DNA of 64,000 nt from Xanthostigma xanthostigma. Taxonomy: Eukaryota > Arthropoda > Insecta > Raphidioptera > Raphidiidae. Each line of letters opens with the position of its first letter. Position 1 is the stretch's first letter. Location: positions 33,054,401-33,118,400 of the forward strand of contig OY754471.1 of NCBI GenBank assembly GCA_963575645.1, in the 5' to 3' direction. The position numbers were made by a program, and so were the translations under genes. Below the pieces are notes generated by a model. That model saw nothing but the letters and a program-made list of their open reading frames with translations, ran no database searches and was not told the DNA's origin. Below are positions 42,331 through 53,237 of the stretch, one piece after another.

Positions 42331-42906
42331 CAATGTAAAATTTGTAATGAACGTTTCTCACAATTATGTAATTTAAATACTCACAAACGGACACATACTG
42401 GTGAGAAACCATATCAATGTAACATTTGTAATAAACGTTTCTCACACTTATCTAATTTAAATATTCACAAACGGACACATACTGGTGAGAAACCGTACCA
42501 ATGTAAAATTTGTAATGAACGTTTCTCACAATTATGTAATTTAAATACTCACAAACGGACACATACTGGTGAGAAACCATATCAATGTAACATTTGTAAT
42601 AAACGTTTCTCACACTTATCTAATTTAAATATTCACAAACGGACACATACTGGTGAGAAACCGTACCAATGTAAAAATTGTGATAAACGTTACTCACAGT
42701 TAAGTAATTTGAATTATCACAAACGGACACATACTGGCGAGAAGCCGTACCATTGTAAAATTTGTAATAAACGTTTCTCACAGTTATCTGCAATAAATTA
42801 TCACAAACGGACACATACTGGTGAGAAACCGTATCAGTGTGACATTTGTAATAAGTGTTTTTCACAGTCGTCTGATTTAAATAGACACAAACGAACACAC
42901 GTTGGT
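41488..42906 (+). repeat. 84-bp tandem zinc-finger units (17 fingers)
   Basis: Seventeen 84-bp units run in register, ten before and seven after the TAA. Units fall into a few near-identical types: the pair SHLSALNY/SQSSDLNS occurs at fingers 2-3, 4-5 and 9-10 (with R for H in finger 9), SQLCNLNT at 8, 11 and 13, and SHLSNLNI at 12 and 14. This indicates recent unit and two-unit duplication or gene conversion. All Cys2His2 ligands are intact. Confidence 0.9.
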
Positions 42907-42921
42907 AAGAAATCCATATAA
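42331..42921 (+). pseudogene. In-frame zinc-finger extension beyond TAA
   Basis: The frame of exon 2 continues without another stop for 196 codons after TAA 42328-42330, encoding seven complete C2H2 fingers and ending THVGKKSI-stop at 42919-42921. Without the TAA the protein would be about 867 residues. Either a recent nonsense mutation has truncated the gene, or the codon is read through (context TAA-CAA), or it is an allele or sequence error. The conserved reading frame and intact ligands show the segment was coding until very recently. It could also be joined by an unseen splice, but I see no convincing sites. Confidence 0.7.
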
Positions 42922-43280
42922 TTGCGACATTTGTAATAAGATGTGTATTAATGAATTTCAATACCTAATTATATAGTTTTTAAATGTGCATTGTGTATTA
43001 CTCGATGATGTTAAATTTTCCGAATATTTTTTTTTATCATGTGGTTGGCGACAAAATATCGTTGCCTACTATTCTCCGTAAACTCTAAATAATTTGGTTA
43101 GTACAACTGTCTCAACTTAATTACCTGGTCTGGATTTTCTTTGTCCGAACTCAAATATAATCGACACTTACGTATTTCAATGTTTGGAAAAGTCATTAAA
43201 TATTTTTGCATTTATGTTGTAAGGTATTTTTTTTCTTAACCTTATAGTTTCGGAAATATTTGTAAAATAAAAAAAATGAA
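42922..43280 (+). other. Probable 3' UTR of ZAD gene with AATAAA
   Basis: AT-rich non-coding sequence follows the distal stop. AATAAA at 43266-43271 is a candidate poly(A) signal, but in such AT-rich DNA the motif is common and the assignment is weak. Confidence 0.35.
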
Positions 43281-44765
43281 TTGTATTTTTGCTAGGTAGG
43301 TCTGTAAGCTATGCTGTGGTTAACAGAAATTTTATTTTCTTTATTTTAATATCTCAAATGTCAATATTTTTGTAGTTGGAATGGTCCCGTCGTTGGCTAG
43401 AAGTTTTTTTTCTATTTGTTACTCCGTTTGCTATCTATTATTTTCAATCGTCATGTTTTGTATAGTATGTAGCAAAATCAATAGGTTATCTTTTTTTTTA
43501 TCGCATCCGCAAAGCTGCGTGTTTTTCCAAGCTATCTATCAGATGCATCAGCAGGCAACCGACACTGTTCGTAGCCAATAATTATAGCTGTTAATTTTCC
43601 ACCTTATTGTCAAATTTTAACCCCATAATACCCAATTCACTCATAGATACCGTATCAAAACATGTAAACATTAAAGTAATCTCAACAATTCCCTACATTA
43701 GAGTTGACGTCCTAATTTAGGACTTCGTATAAGTCGTTTATTAAAGAAGGTTTGTAAAGGGTCTTTTATTAAGCGCTTCCTATCTTTAAATTTAATTAAA
43801 ACAATCCATTAAAACTAGTAAAAAAATTTCAAATGATTTAAAAAGCGTCCTTGCGATATTAAACGATTTGGATTCCTTTCTCAAAGATGCACACATCAAA
43901 TTAAATTCACCTGACTTAGAAACAGTTTAAACAGTAGCCTTACACTAGAAGAAAATCTTGAAACCAGTTGATCTGTTGGCCCAACCCGAATATTATTAAA
44001 TATTATGTTACAATAAATGGATACTATAATGCTCATATTACGTTCAAATTATTTTTAAAAAAGTAGACAGGTTTTTGTTTCGGAATCATAAAAAAGTTTA
44101 AAAAAATGTAATTTTTTTTTAATTTAAGTTTTAAATGAACTTTTCTAATTATCGTCTTAACAAGAGTTATGCGACTACAATGTAAAAAAATATTATATTG
44201 CTTTGAATAACTTAGAAAACTACTTGACCGATTGACCCCAAAATCTAATCAGATCAAATATTCAAAAATTATGGTTTTTTGGATTGGAGGGACCTCAAAA
44301 CGGAAAGATATTGTAAAATTTTTGAAAAGTGATTTTTGACCTAAACTAGTACCTACCATTCCTCACTTGTGGGTTGGAATGGTAAAAACTGTTCAATTCA
44401 AAATGCCGTCAAAGTGGCAATTGTTCTAATAGACAGGAATCAAATCCTCCAAATGGGTTACTTACCTCTTATTTTTAAATCATTAATCTTAAAACTGAGA
44501 TTGTTTTTTTATTTGATTCTCTATAGTAAGAGGTACCTATATCAAAATAATTTACGTTTTAAATTCATAAGTTTGATTTATCTTAAAGCTGAAATCGTCT
44601 TTATTTTTAATTTTTTAGTTAAGTAATTTAGTTTGCATTTTAATTACTTTTTTGTTAATCATAAATCTGAATATCCTCAAAAAAACTAATATTCGTTTTA
44701 TATTTTTAATTGGTCACTAAGTACTATTCGTACCTTCCCACCATAATGATTTTATAATAATGATG
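43281..44765. other. Gene-free stretch
   Basis: AT-rich. Near 44230-44400 a segment (CTCAAAACGGAAAGATATTG, GTGATTTTTGACCTAAACTA, GGGTTGGAATGGTAA) recurs in inverted form near 50670-50770 and partly at 56430-56540, so it is a dispersed repeat. Short open frames have no recognisable motif. Confidence 0.45.
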
Positions 44766-44901
44766 CCCAATATGAGAAGGCAATGTGATAAAATCTATTC
44801 AAATAATTAAATTGACCGGGCATTATGAAGGGCATTATGCATAATGCCCGGTCAGTTTAATTATTTGAATAGGTTTTATCACATTGCCCTATCATATTGG
44901 G
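44766..44901. repeat. Large hairpin, about 62-bp arms
   Basis: Left CCCAATATGAGAAGGCAATG, through ATTAAATTGACCGGGCATTATG, pairs with CATAATGCCCGGTCAGTTTA and onward to ATCATATTGGG. The loop is about 11 bp and itself repeats GGGCATTATG. Few mismatches. A shorter hairpin (AGTAC...AATATATTATTTTT) follows at 44918-44982. Confidence 0.75.
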
Positions 44902-45389
44902 TATATTTCAAACTTTAGTACATAAAAATATATTATTTTTAAAATAAAATAAACATAAAAAATAATATATTTTAAGTACTAAAATGTTCCATTATTTTTT
45001 TTTAGATGCTTGCTTGTAGCACAACAAATCATTTTTAACGGTGAACTACGACGCAATTTTTCGAAAAAATCGTAAATATTGTTAATAAACACATTAATCC
45101 ACTACTGCATCTAATTGACAGAAAAAGCTTGTGAGAACCAGAATCATCCTTTTTTCCTTTGTTTGGCTGCATGCTAGTTATTTAATATTAGTTGAGAGCT
45201 GATGCGTAAAAAAAGCATGTCGTCCGAACCTTCTGCCGCTTGGTACGTAAGCTATTTAGGTAATTTAGAGCATTTTTGAAGTAAAACTTATTTACGCACG
45301 CTTGACTTGGGGAGTAAGCTGGTGAATGCGTGACGAGAGGTTTACAGAAAGTGTGATCGGGCGAGGCGAACGGAAGTTGAGAGGGAAAT

Positions 45390-45545
45390 ATAAGTTAGTG
45401 AAGATAGAAAGAGGATGACAAATACTTCACTGGCTAGTGGCGCCATCAGGTGGCCGAAAATATAAGAAGTACTAACAATAGAATGACACATACTTAACTT
45501 GCCAGTGGCGCTATCGGGTGACAGAAAAAGTTTTGTAAACCTACT
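45390..45545 (+). repeat. Imperfect tandem duplication, about 80-90 bp
   Basis: AGTGGCGCCATCAGGTGGCC and AGTGGCGCTATCGGGTGAC, each followed by GAAAA and preceded by ATGACA-ATACTT, are diverged tandem units. No coding sense is apparent. Confidence 0.5.
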
Positions 45546-45931
45546 TAACATGCAAAGCTAAATAATATTTCATAAAGATTTACGCTTAAAATCCAAGGAG
45601 AGCAATGTGTTACTTTTGTTTTCATTATCTGTATGTTTATATTTCTTTTTTCTTACATTAGACTGTTCATTTCCTTCTTGAACAATTTTATAAATTAATA
45701 TTTTATTCAATACATTAAATATTCTACGTTTAAAGTGTAAAATTGTAAATTCCTTTTAAAGTTCATATTTTGTGAATTTTCGGGTGAATAATAACAAATT
45801 ATGGCAGGAAGAAGTTTTACTTCAGTCGTGTGGTCTAAAGCACACTCGTTTTTTTTCTTATATGATAATATATAGGCGGAATCTGAACCTATTTTAAGAT
45901 AGGGGGGACACAAAATTTCAAAGGTGGTAAA

Positions 45932-46208
45932 AAGATTAAAATTTAAAAACATTTCTGCCGGCTTGTTCTTAGGTTCTGTATGAGCCAAATGACCGAGAAA
46001 TACCAGCGGAAGAAATTTTTGACCAATTACAGCCTCCCCAAGCCACTTCTAAGAAAGTGTACTTATGATCATAAATCCACTTTCTTAGGAGTGGCTTGCG
46101 GCGGCTGCAATTGGTCAAATATTTTTGCCGCTGGTATTTCCCGGTCATTTAGCTCTAACAGAACCTAAAAACACAGCGGCAGAAGTTTTTTTAAAATTTA
46201 ATCCTTTT
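45932..46208. mobile_element. Fold-back element with about 130-bp arms
   Basis: Left AAAATTTAAAAACATTTCTG, through AATGACCGAGAAATACCAGC and CCACTTCTAAGAAAGTG, pairs with the right arm (CACTTTCTTAGGAGTGG ... GCTGGTATTTCCCGGTCATT ... TTTTTAAAATTTAATC). The loop is TACTTATGATCATAAATC. The arms differ moderately. Confidence 0.7.
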
Positions 46209-46277
46209 AAGTAAGAACGGTTTCTCTCAAAATCGACTTTCACGAAACCACATCTAAAGGCTACTCATGTAATAAAT

Positions 46278-46378
46278 AAAGATCATTATACTATATTATT
46301 CGCTAAAAATAGCGAATAATATAATATAATGATCTTTAAAAAAATGGTGTATTTTAAAAAAAATACACCATTTTTTTA
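46278..46378. repeat. Two adjacent near-perfect hairpins
   Basis: The first, 46278-46337, is AAAGATCATTATACTATATT with its inverse around TTCGCTAAAAATAGCGAA. The second, 46340-46378, is AAAATGGTGTATTTTAAA with its inverse. They share no sequence, yet directly abut. Confidence 0.7.
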
Positions 46379-49008
46379 TTGCCGGTAGTAATTCACTTGA
46401 AATTCTGTTTTGAAACAAACCCTGAGTTCCAATCCCACATCCGCTCATGAATGTTTTGTAATTTAATTTTATGTAATTAGACGATAATGACCTTAGTTGT
46501 AGAGCGTCTATAAGTCCTAAATAACATACATCACACACCGTCATTTTAAAAAACGATTAAGTCGTAAAGATTTCAGTTGAAATAATTAGACGCAAGTGAA
46601 GTCGCAGTTAAAAGCTGTTAACGTCACGAATATCCAACCGAACAATATCCAGCTATTATTAAATTCACGTGTTTATTGACGGCTGTATTTTACATTATAC
46701 CCGCACCTCCACCATATATACCCGTTCTCCCACCATCATTTTAAATAACGATCAGGAAGCGTTTTTCAGCTTTTTTTCGTTATAATAGCGAATTCGTTAT
46801 ATTGCTAGCACTCGTTACTATTAGTCGGTGAAGGCGATTTTAAGCGGTACTCAATTTCGACTAGTAGATCCATTAGTTCAATGCGCATGGACGCACTAAT
46901 GTAGTAAAGCAAAACAAAACTGGTCACGTTATACCAATCCGTTGATAAATCACCGTTTGTCTTTCAGCTATTTTTTTATAACCTACTATTAGAAGAGACG
47001 TTTGTTCAAAAGTGATCTGTCAAAAATGTTGGAATTGGAGTGAGAAATAACTATTTTATAGGTGTGTGCAAAAAAAAATATACATCTCGTGTGTAATGGT
47101 ATTAGGACTCGCGAGACTGTGAAGACTCGCTGGCCCTTGTTTTAGACAAATTCACACAATGTCAATTTACTATTTTCGAATTAAAAAAATCTTTCTATTT
47201 TGAAGCAATTTTTCAAAATCATTGACGTACAAAAAAATTATATAAAAAGTACGCATGCGTCATTGATATTTAAATTGTATCATAATAAGTTATAGATACT
47301 TATGACGTTTTCGGCATCGAGTACTGCGCCGGGGCAGAACAGGCCGAATGGTTAAATAAACAATTTCTTTAATAAATATTTACCCATTCGACCTGCCCTG
47401 CCACGGGGCAGTTCTCGATTCTGAAAACGTCAATAGTTTGAAGTGCTGTTGTTTGAAGTGAACGTTTATTTAAAATTTTCACTGCCCGGCTGAAACTGCT
47501 TACTTTGCATGTAGGCAGTGAATGTGTTCAGGTTTGTAAGTTGCCTTACAAAATCCACTTTCAAAACTCGATGTTAAGATTAGGTAAGTAGAATTTTGCT
47601 CTAGAATCCAGAGCCGCTAGTCCAGGAAAAGCCACTCTTCAACTGTAAGGCCTCCTTGTAACTCGGAAAATTAATACAGAATTATTTTTATGATTTCGGG
47701 TTCACAGTATACTACGTTCAGAAAATCTTTGTTTATTATATACCTACAATATTACTGTTATGGGACAAATAAACACTGAAACCAACACTGACGTCAGGCA
47801 TGAACTCATCAAATGCATCTTATTTTTGAACGACTTTTAGTTCAGTGTTCAAGTAAACTGCTGTGTGTGTGGGATTTTTTCAGTTCAGTTTTTGGAGTTC
47901 TGTATTTTGTACAACCAGAAGCCAAAAATCTCAAAGTCTTTCTTGTGCAGAAATAGTTTTTCGCATATTTGTGTCCTGGTTCTTAATAAATAGGGTAACT
48001 AATTCCAGTAAATAATTTAATTTAATTCATCCATTCGTAAATAATTATTCCAATCAAGCGGTTCAAGATGCAATTCATTAATCAAAAAAACATGACTTCT
48101 TGAATCACGCATTTATAACAAATTTTTCACCCATATTCTTCTTTTTTTCTTATTTCCCTGTTTTAAAAATCAATCCCATAGCTATGAACAGCCAATCCTC
48201 ATTCCTCACCATTTAAATAACTCATTTAGTTCTTATTAATTATCTATAGTATAATATTATAGTATGTATATAATATATATTTTATATATCTATACTCGAC
48301 GAGTGTATGCCAACAACTGAACCAAACTGAACACAAAAAATTTTAAAAAAATGAGCAGTTTGCATGAACTGTGTGTGGTACCAGTCAGTCTTTCGATTAA
48401 TCGGTCCAACTTCACTGAACACTGAACTGTGGCATGAAGTTTGATCGTGAGTGGGGCCTATTATATAGAGATAATCCATCACTGACAATATGGTCGGACC
48501 ATCTCCAAAACAAAAATTTCCCTACGCTGCTAGAATATACATATCGACTAGCACCAGACATTCTTTCTTAGAAAATAGAGAGAGAGAGCGAATATAACAC
48601 ATTGCAAGAGATAAAATATGTACGAGGAACATAACAAACTTATCGTTAATTAAGACATTTCTATCTCATGTCTGTCTTCTGTTTGGAGAGAAATAAGACA
48701 GTTGTTATCATTTACTGAAAGTTGCCGTAACTGTACATTTACAACTTACATAATATTGCAAACTCCAGCTATTAAACGACTCAACTTCTGCTGTTTACAC
48801 ATCGTTCAAAGAAAAACAACTTCCTTTCATACATGGCAACTAGGTAGTTATGGAATGACAAAACAGTCGTGTTGACTGTTGCGAAGTAAATGAAAGTTGT
48901 ATGGTCGAAAAATCACGTCCGGGATCAGGTTTTGTTCTCATTTGTAAAGTATGTAGAGTAGTATCGTTTAGAGTAAATAGAAGCAAGGTTGGGAATATGC
49001 GTAGTAAG
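46379..49008. other. Gene-free stretch
   Basis: It contains a sequence related in inverted form to the GAACGGGTATA box repeat (near 46700-46735, ATATACCCGTTCTCCCACC) and an inverted pair at 47300-47430. Between 47780 and 48480 GTTCAGTGTTCA, ACTGCTGTGTGTG and their near-inverse blocks recur, probably an old inverted-repeat element. No coding frame I can support. Confidence 0.4.
47300..47432. repeat. Inverted repeat, about 50-bp arms
   Basis: GACGTTTTCGGCATCGAGTA, then CTGCGCCGGGGCAGAACAGG, pairs imperfectly with CCTGCCCTGCCACGGGGCAG and CTCGATTCTGAAAACGTC. It encloses AATGGTTAAATAAACAATTTC and its near-inverse. Non-coding. Confidence 0.55.
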
Positions 49009-49430
49009 TGGCGTGACCGGTACCTAATTGCTCGTATTTCTCACGGAAGAAGAAACTATGACTAAATTGGATTTTTTAACTTTGAGGGTCGGAAATGTGT
49101 CAATTTTTGTATGATAATGACATTTCTGTAAAGAATTTTTATTTCATTTTTTTTATTATAAGTTTTAACACACAGCATAAAATCTAACAGTATTTTTCGT
49201 GATTTTTAACTTTAGGAAGGTTAGCCAATTAGTAAGATCATGGAAAAATTCAGGCCAAAAAGTGAGAATATTTTTAACTCCCAAAATTCGAATTTTTGCA
49301 AAAAAAAAACCGAAATAGATTTTCTCGAAAATGACGCATTTCCGGCCCCTAAGTGATAGAGGTTAAATAATTCTAAATTAGTCATCTTTCTTTTCCCGCG
49401 AGGAATACGAGAAATTACCGGTCACCCTAT
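49009..49430. mobile_element. Fold-back element with GGTGACCGGTA-type ends
   Basis: Left GGCGTGACCGGTACCTAATT through GCTCGTATTTCTCACGG is mirrored by the right arm CCGCGAGGAATACGAGAAAT and TACCGGTCACCCTA. The arms extend inward about 105 bp with the shared GGTCGGAAATG/ GGCCGGAAATG block. No coding content. Confidence 0.6.
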
Positions 49431-51453
49431 TGCGTCTAGACTAGTGACGAACAAATATTATAATTAGGCTCTTAAAAATAACAACTTCAGTAGGTTATAC
49501 AGTAAACTCTAAATAATAATTCAAAATTCAATGCCCTAAAAGATGCTTTCTCGTGAGAAATTTTTAGGCTATAAAAATTTTACCTGTATAAGAACCATTT
49601 TCTTATAGATCTCATGAAATAATTTTTTGTTAAAATTGTTTTATTCTCGAGATTAAAAAAATGTTTATAGATAGGTTCACACCTATAAAAAGGTAAGCAG
49701 AAGAAGAAGGATGGGATTTTTAGTATATTTTAGATAAAGGAGTACTTTCAGCAATTTCCCGCAAAATCTCCTTCTTTTATACATTTTTTCTCTACATGCC
49801 ATTTTTATATCAAATGCGCCTAGGCTTCATATAATTATTATCTAAAATTTTGAAAAACCAGTTGTTCATAATTCGTGAAAAGCATATTGTGGAGATAGGA
49901 ATGAATTAGCTGCTATTAAACGATTTGTATTTTAAATCATCAGCTATCACGTTTGTGTAATATCCCTACAGTATATACCCGGTTATCTGGAGATTGAACT
50001 AGAGTTGTAGGTAGTCCAAATAACAAAAAATCGCTTAGTTGAACAAAGAAAGAAAATTATCTTGTACACATTTTTAGTATAATTTAGTATTGACAATATT
50101 AATAACGCATTTAACGCCCGTTTCTCGACATTATGTCATAACATTACAAACGCCTCTCGCGCCATTACTACTTTCCATTTATCACTTTCCCGTTATTTTC
50201 TACATTTTTCTTCAACTTATTTAATAGCAATGTGCGAGTAGAGGAATTATAAGAAATTAAGATGGGGTTCCAGATTGGTAGCTTTGTAAGTATAGTAGTT
50301 GGCAGGTAATCTATCATTTTGTATACGGAACTATCCCGAAATGTATCCAAAATTACAGAAGGAAGCTACGAAAAAATGGCCGGGACAAAAATTATAGTCC
50401 AGGCGGTGGACGTAAAAAATGGTTCCGATTTTATTGAGGACTAAACTTTCAGAAAAGAGTAGATATAGTAACTACAATCACTTGCCTAGACTACTCTGCA
50501 ACACCCTGATACAACAGCGGGAAACACCACTTCCAGTTTTAATTTTGGTGTACTTACTAGTCCCGGTGAGATAGAGCTTTTAATTTTTAGGAATTTGTTC
50601 CTCGATAAGAGCTTTTTAGGAATATATATATGGCTGCCGTCTTAAATAATGATAAAACATTATGGCAACTCTTTTACCATTCCAACCCACAAATGGGGAA
50701 TGGAACTAGTTTAGGTCAAAAATCACTTTTCAAAATTTTATAATATTTTTTCGTTTTGAGTTCCCCCGAATCCAAAAGACATAAAAATAATAATAATAAT
50801 TATAAAATAAAATAAGACACCTTGGTATTATGTTATGATGAAATTAACGGGATACAAAGCTAAATATAAAAACAATTTTTATTCACTAGAACTTCATTAC
50901 GTTACGGCAAAAATTATTGCCTTCTTCAGGACCTATAACAAATAAATAAAACTCTACATATCTAAACAAAAATTTGAATTTTTTTTAATTTTTATAAAAT
51001 TTTGTATATCAAATAATTACTTATTACGGCTTACCTTAAAAATGTCTAGTAAAATGTCACAACATTAAAAACATAAAATAATTTAAAAACATTATTGTCT
51101 AACATTTAACTTTTTTTAAAAAACTATAAACTTCATAAAAATAATAAAAACTTTAGAAGATCTATTTTAAAAAATTTATAAAAATATATCCTTACTTTGT
51201 AAAAATTTTAAGATTCTAAAATTAAAATTAAAATCGTATTATTTGATATACAATTATATATTTTTTTTCAACTTTTTTTACCTTTATATTAAATTAGTCC
51301 TTCAAAAATTAAAAATTCAAAAATTATAATAATAAAAATAATAATAATAATACATGTTTATTGTTTAACCCAAAAAAAGAGGATACAATACGTCATACAA
51401 AGAAAAGTAATTTATAAAAGATCATTAATGTTATAAGGTTCCAATTCCTTTAA
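49431..51453. other. Gene-free AT-rich stretch
   Basis: It contains the dispersed repeat of 44.2 kb in inverse orientation (50670-50770) and a hairpin-module sequence at 50895-50933. A very AT-rich tract follows from about 50980 to 51360 with several AATAATAAT runs. Short frames have no recognisable motif. Confidence 0.45.
50895..50933 (-). repeat. CCTGAAGAA-hairpin-GTAACGTAATG module (third family)
   Basis: On the minus strand: CCTGAAGAAGGCAATAATTT, then TTGCCGTAACGTAATG. GGCAA pairs with TTGCC. The layout matches the CTGAAGA-hairpin-GAAACGTC modules of families A and B, but with a different stem and no fold-back partner nearby. Confidence 0.55.
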
Positions 51454-51468
51454 CCCTAGAATACTATC
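51454..51468 (+). repeat. piggyBac left terminal inverted repeat
   Basis: CCCTAGAATACTATC next to TTAA. It is identical in inverse to 52414-52428. Confidence 0.92.
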
Positions 51469-51624
51469 GTTATTAGAAGATCGCTCAATACTATCGACAC
51501 GTAAAATTTATGTATAATCAAAAATAAGCAATGATATTTATAATAGTATTTATTAATAATAATTTTTAGCATAAAAAAATAAAAAAATACAAAAATAATT
51601 AAAATTAGCAGCTACAAAGTTGTT

Positions 51625-51858
51625 TTAATAACAACTAGGGCATATTTTAACTTGATGCTCGCCACATATTGGTTTTTTGCATTTTGAACAGTATGTTGCA
51701 GTCATTCTCTTTTTGGCGGTAGGACATTTGTGGCAATATTTTCTAGGACCTTTTTTATTATTATTGTTGTCTTCTTCTCGAGCTTCTTCTATCTCACATG
51801 TTTTTCCCAGAATATTCTCAATAATTTCAAAAAATGCACATAGGGCACCTTTCTGAGT
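51625..51858 (-). pseudogene. piggyBac transposase C-terminal cysteine-rich domain fragment
   Basis: In the frame ending TAA at 51625 the minus strand reads TQKGALCAFFEIIENILGKT and CEIEEAREEDNNNN. The cysteine cluster KYCHKCPTAKKR...YCSKCKKPICGEHQVKICPSCY-stop follows (described by its Cys/His pattern: CxxC, CxxC, CxxxH, CxxC). This is the DNA-end-binding RING-like domain at the C-terminus of piggyBac transposases. It lies in a different frame from the N-terminal part at 51789-52169, and the internal deletion joins them near 51860. Confidence 0.8.
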
Positions 51859-52169
51859 GATGTAGATGCAACTGGATGTTCAGAAACAGTAGGTGCCATT
51901 CTTGCCCGCTTTTTAAGCAATGGAGGTTTACTGAACTTTTTCGGTTCCCAAACTTTTCTCAAGCATATTTCTAAGATTTCTTCTAGGTCGTCTTCTTCGG
52001 GCAAATAATCTGGGTCGCATAAACTATCGTCAGATACACTGTCTGTAAAGTTTTGTTCTATCTCAAAATTATCTTCTACTTCACTATCACCACTTTTATA
52101 TAAAAGTTGTTCAATTTCGGCATCTGTTAGTCCTTTTCTACTCATTTTCATACTATAAAATTCCCGCAT
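51789..52169 (-). pseudogene. piggyBac transposase N-terminal fragment
   Basis: From ATG at 52169 (or, more likely, the third Met at 52145, MSRKGLTDAEIEQLL) the frame gives the acidic N-terminal region of PGBD-type transposases. It contains GDSEVEDNFEIEQNF, VSDDSLCDPDYLPEEDDLEE and KKRARMAPTVSEHP. After about residue 104 it crosses the deletion junction, runs out of frame over C-terminal sequence and stops at 51789. The DDE core is absent. A 126-residue protein could still be made but would lack any catalytic or DNA-binding domain. Confidence 0.75.
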
Positions 52170-52413
52170 AATACTATCGAAACGTCAGACTTACGTATTA
52201 AAAATTATCTCTTAATACTATCGACACGTAAATTTGACGTACAGAGTTTTAAATTATGGTACAACGAACACTTCCATTTGTAACACTGTACTAAACTGTG
52301 CAGAACGTCTATAATATATCTTAAGGAGGGCACTGCTAGAGGGTGGAAAGGGAATTTTAAAGGATGGGGTTGCTGCAGGGGAGTTTTTGAAAAAATACGT
52401 AATTTTTACGTAT

Positions 52414-52428
52414 GATAGTATTCTAGGG
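52414..52428 (-). repeat. piggyBac right terminal inverted repeat
   Basis: GATAGTATTCTAGGG followed by TTAA. It lies upstream of the transposase remnant, so it is the 5' end in coding orientation. Confidence 0.92.
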
Positions 52429-52452
52429 TTAAGTATGTCTTTATATATTTAA

Positions 52453-53060
52453 CTAGCGGTCCCGTCCGGTTTCACCCGGGTGTAAAAGAACGAATGGGGA
52501 AGGGAGGAACATGAGTACACACATATTAGTTTACCGAGATGAATGTTGTGTCCAAATTTCATGATGATCGGAGTTACCGTTCAAAATTTTTTGTCGATAA
52601 AAAGCAGTATTTATACTTTTTTTAACTAATAATTTTTTTTTTAATTAATTAAATAAAATTAAAATCAATTTTAATGTAAGCCTTAAAAGAAAGCAATGTA
52701 GAAAATAAAAAAAAAATAAAAATGTATTCGCCCAACGTAGGGCTCGAACCCACGACCCTGGTATTGACAGTCTTGTGCTCTACCGATTGCGCTAGCCAGC
52801 GTTGTATTCTTACACCGCTAATACGAGTATACTTAGTGCATTTCACCTGAATAGAAGCTTATTTTTTAGATACATTTGGAACATTTTTCATTAATGCTCC
52901 GCTCCTAATGGTCGTAGCCTGATTTTATATAGCCTATAGCCTTCCTCGATAAATGAGCTATCCAACAAAAATTTTTTTTTTCAATTTGAACCAAGTAGTT
53001 CCTGAGATTAGCGCGTTCAAACAAACAAACAAACTCTTCAGCTTTATATATTAGTATAGA
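52453..53060 (-). mobile_element. Helitron-like element H3 with tRNA-like module
   Basis: The minus strand reads TCTATACTAATATATAAAGC to GGGACCGCTAG, flanked by A and T. It shares its interior with H1 and H2 (GAACGCGCTAATCTCAGGAA, TAGCCTATAGCC in plus orientation). It is uninterrupted and gives the empty-site reference for the gypsy insertion in H2. It starts only 20 bp from the piggyBac TTAA. Confidence 0.65.
52729..52803 (-). ncRNA. tRNA-Lys-derived module inside H3
   Basis: Minus strand: CGCTGGCTAGCGCAATCGGT (A box region), loop CTGTCAA, then GGTCGTGGGTTCGAGCCC and TACGTTGGGCG with a good B box. Same body and same GTC anticodon position as H1. It is followed by T-rich DNA in the minus sense. 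Confidence 0.6.
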
Positions 53061-53237
53061 TATAGATTATATTCCTATTCCTAAAAAACTCTTATCGTCA
53101 ACAACAGTAATTGAGTGAAATTTTTCATAATTATCTCGGGGAAGAATATCCAGTTTTCACTAATAGGAATGAATCCGGAGAGTCTTTCAATTTTCTTATT
53201 TAATTCAAGGAGTTCTGGAGTCACAATATTAGATATA

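Larger units (their letters stand above)
51454..52428 (-). mobile_element. Internally deleted piggyBac-like transposon, 975 bp
   Basis: The ends are perfect 15-bp inverted repeats CCCTAGAATACTATC, each flanked by the TTAA target (51450-51453 and 52429-52432). The CCCTAGAA start is the classic piggyBac end. Subterminal copies of ATACTATCG recur near 51487, 52171 and 52214. Inside, minus-strand coding sequence retains the N-terminus and the C-terminal cysteine domain of the transposase but lacks the whole catalytic core. The intact ends suggest it could be mobilised in trans, if a source exists elsewhere. Confidence 0.92.

Noticed and set aside
41528..42445. 305-codon open frame on the minus strand (and 42620-42961) opposite the zinc-finger array
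   Set aside because: It is the antisense of the 84-bp zinc-finger repeats. Its 28-residue periodicity mirrors the sense repeats and it has no independent motif.
41488..42906. Regular direct repeats resembling a CRISPR-like array
   Set aside because: The 84-bp units encode C2H2 fingers with no variable spacers, and the sequence is eukaryotic.
43381..43581. 66-codon plus-strand frame downstream of the ZAD gene
   Set aside because: Short and hydrophobic, T-rich codons, no motif or transcript evidence.
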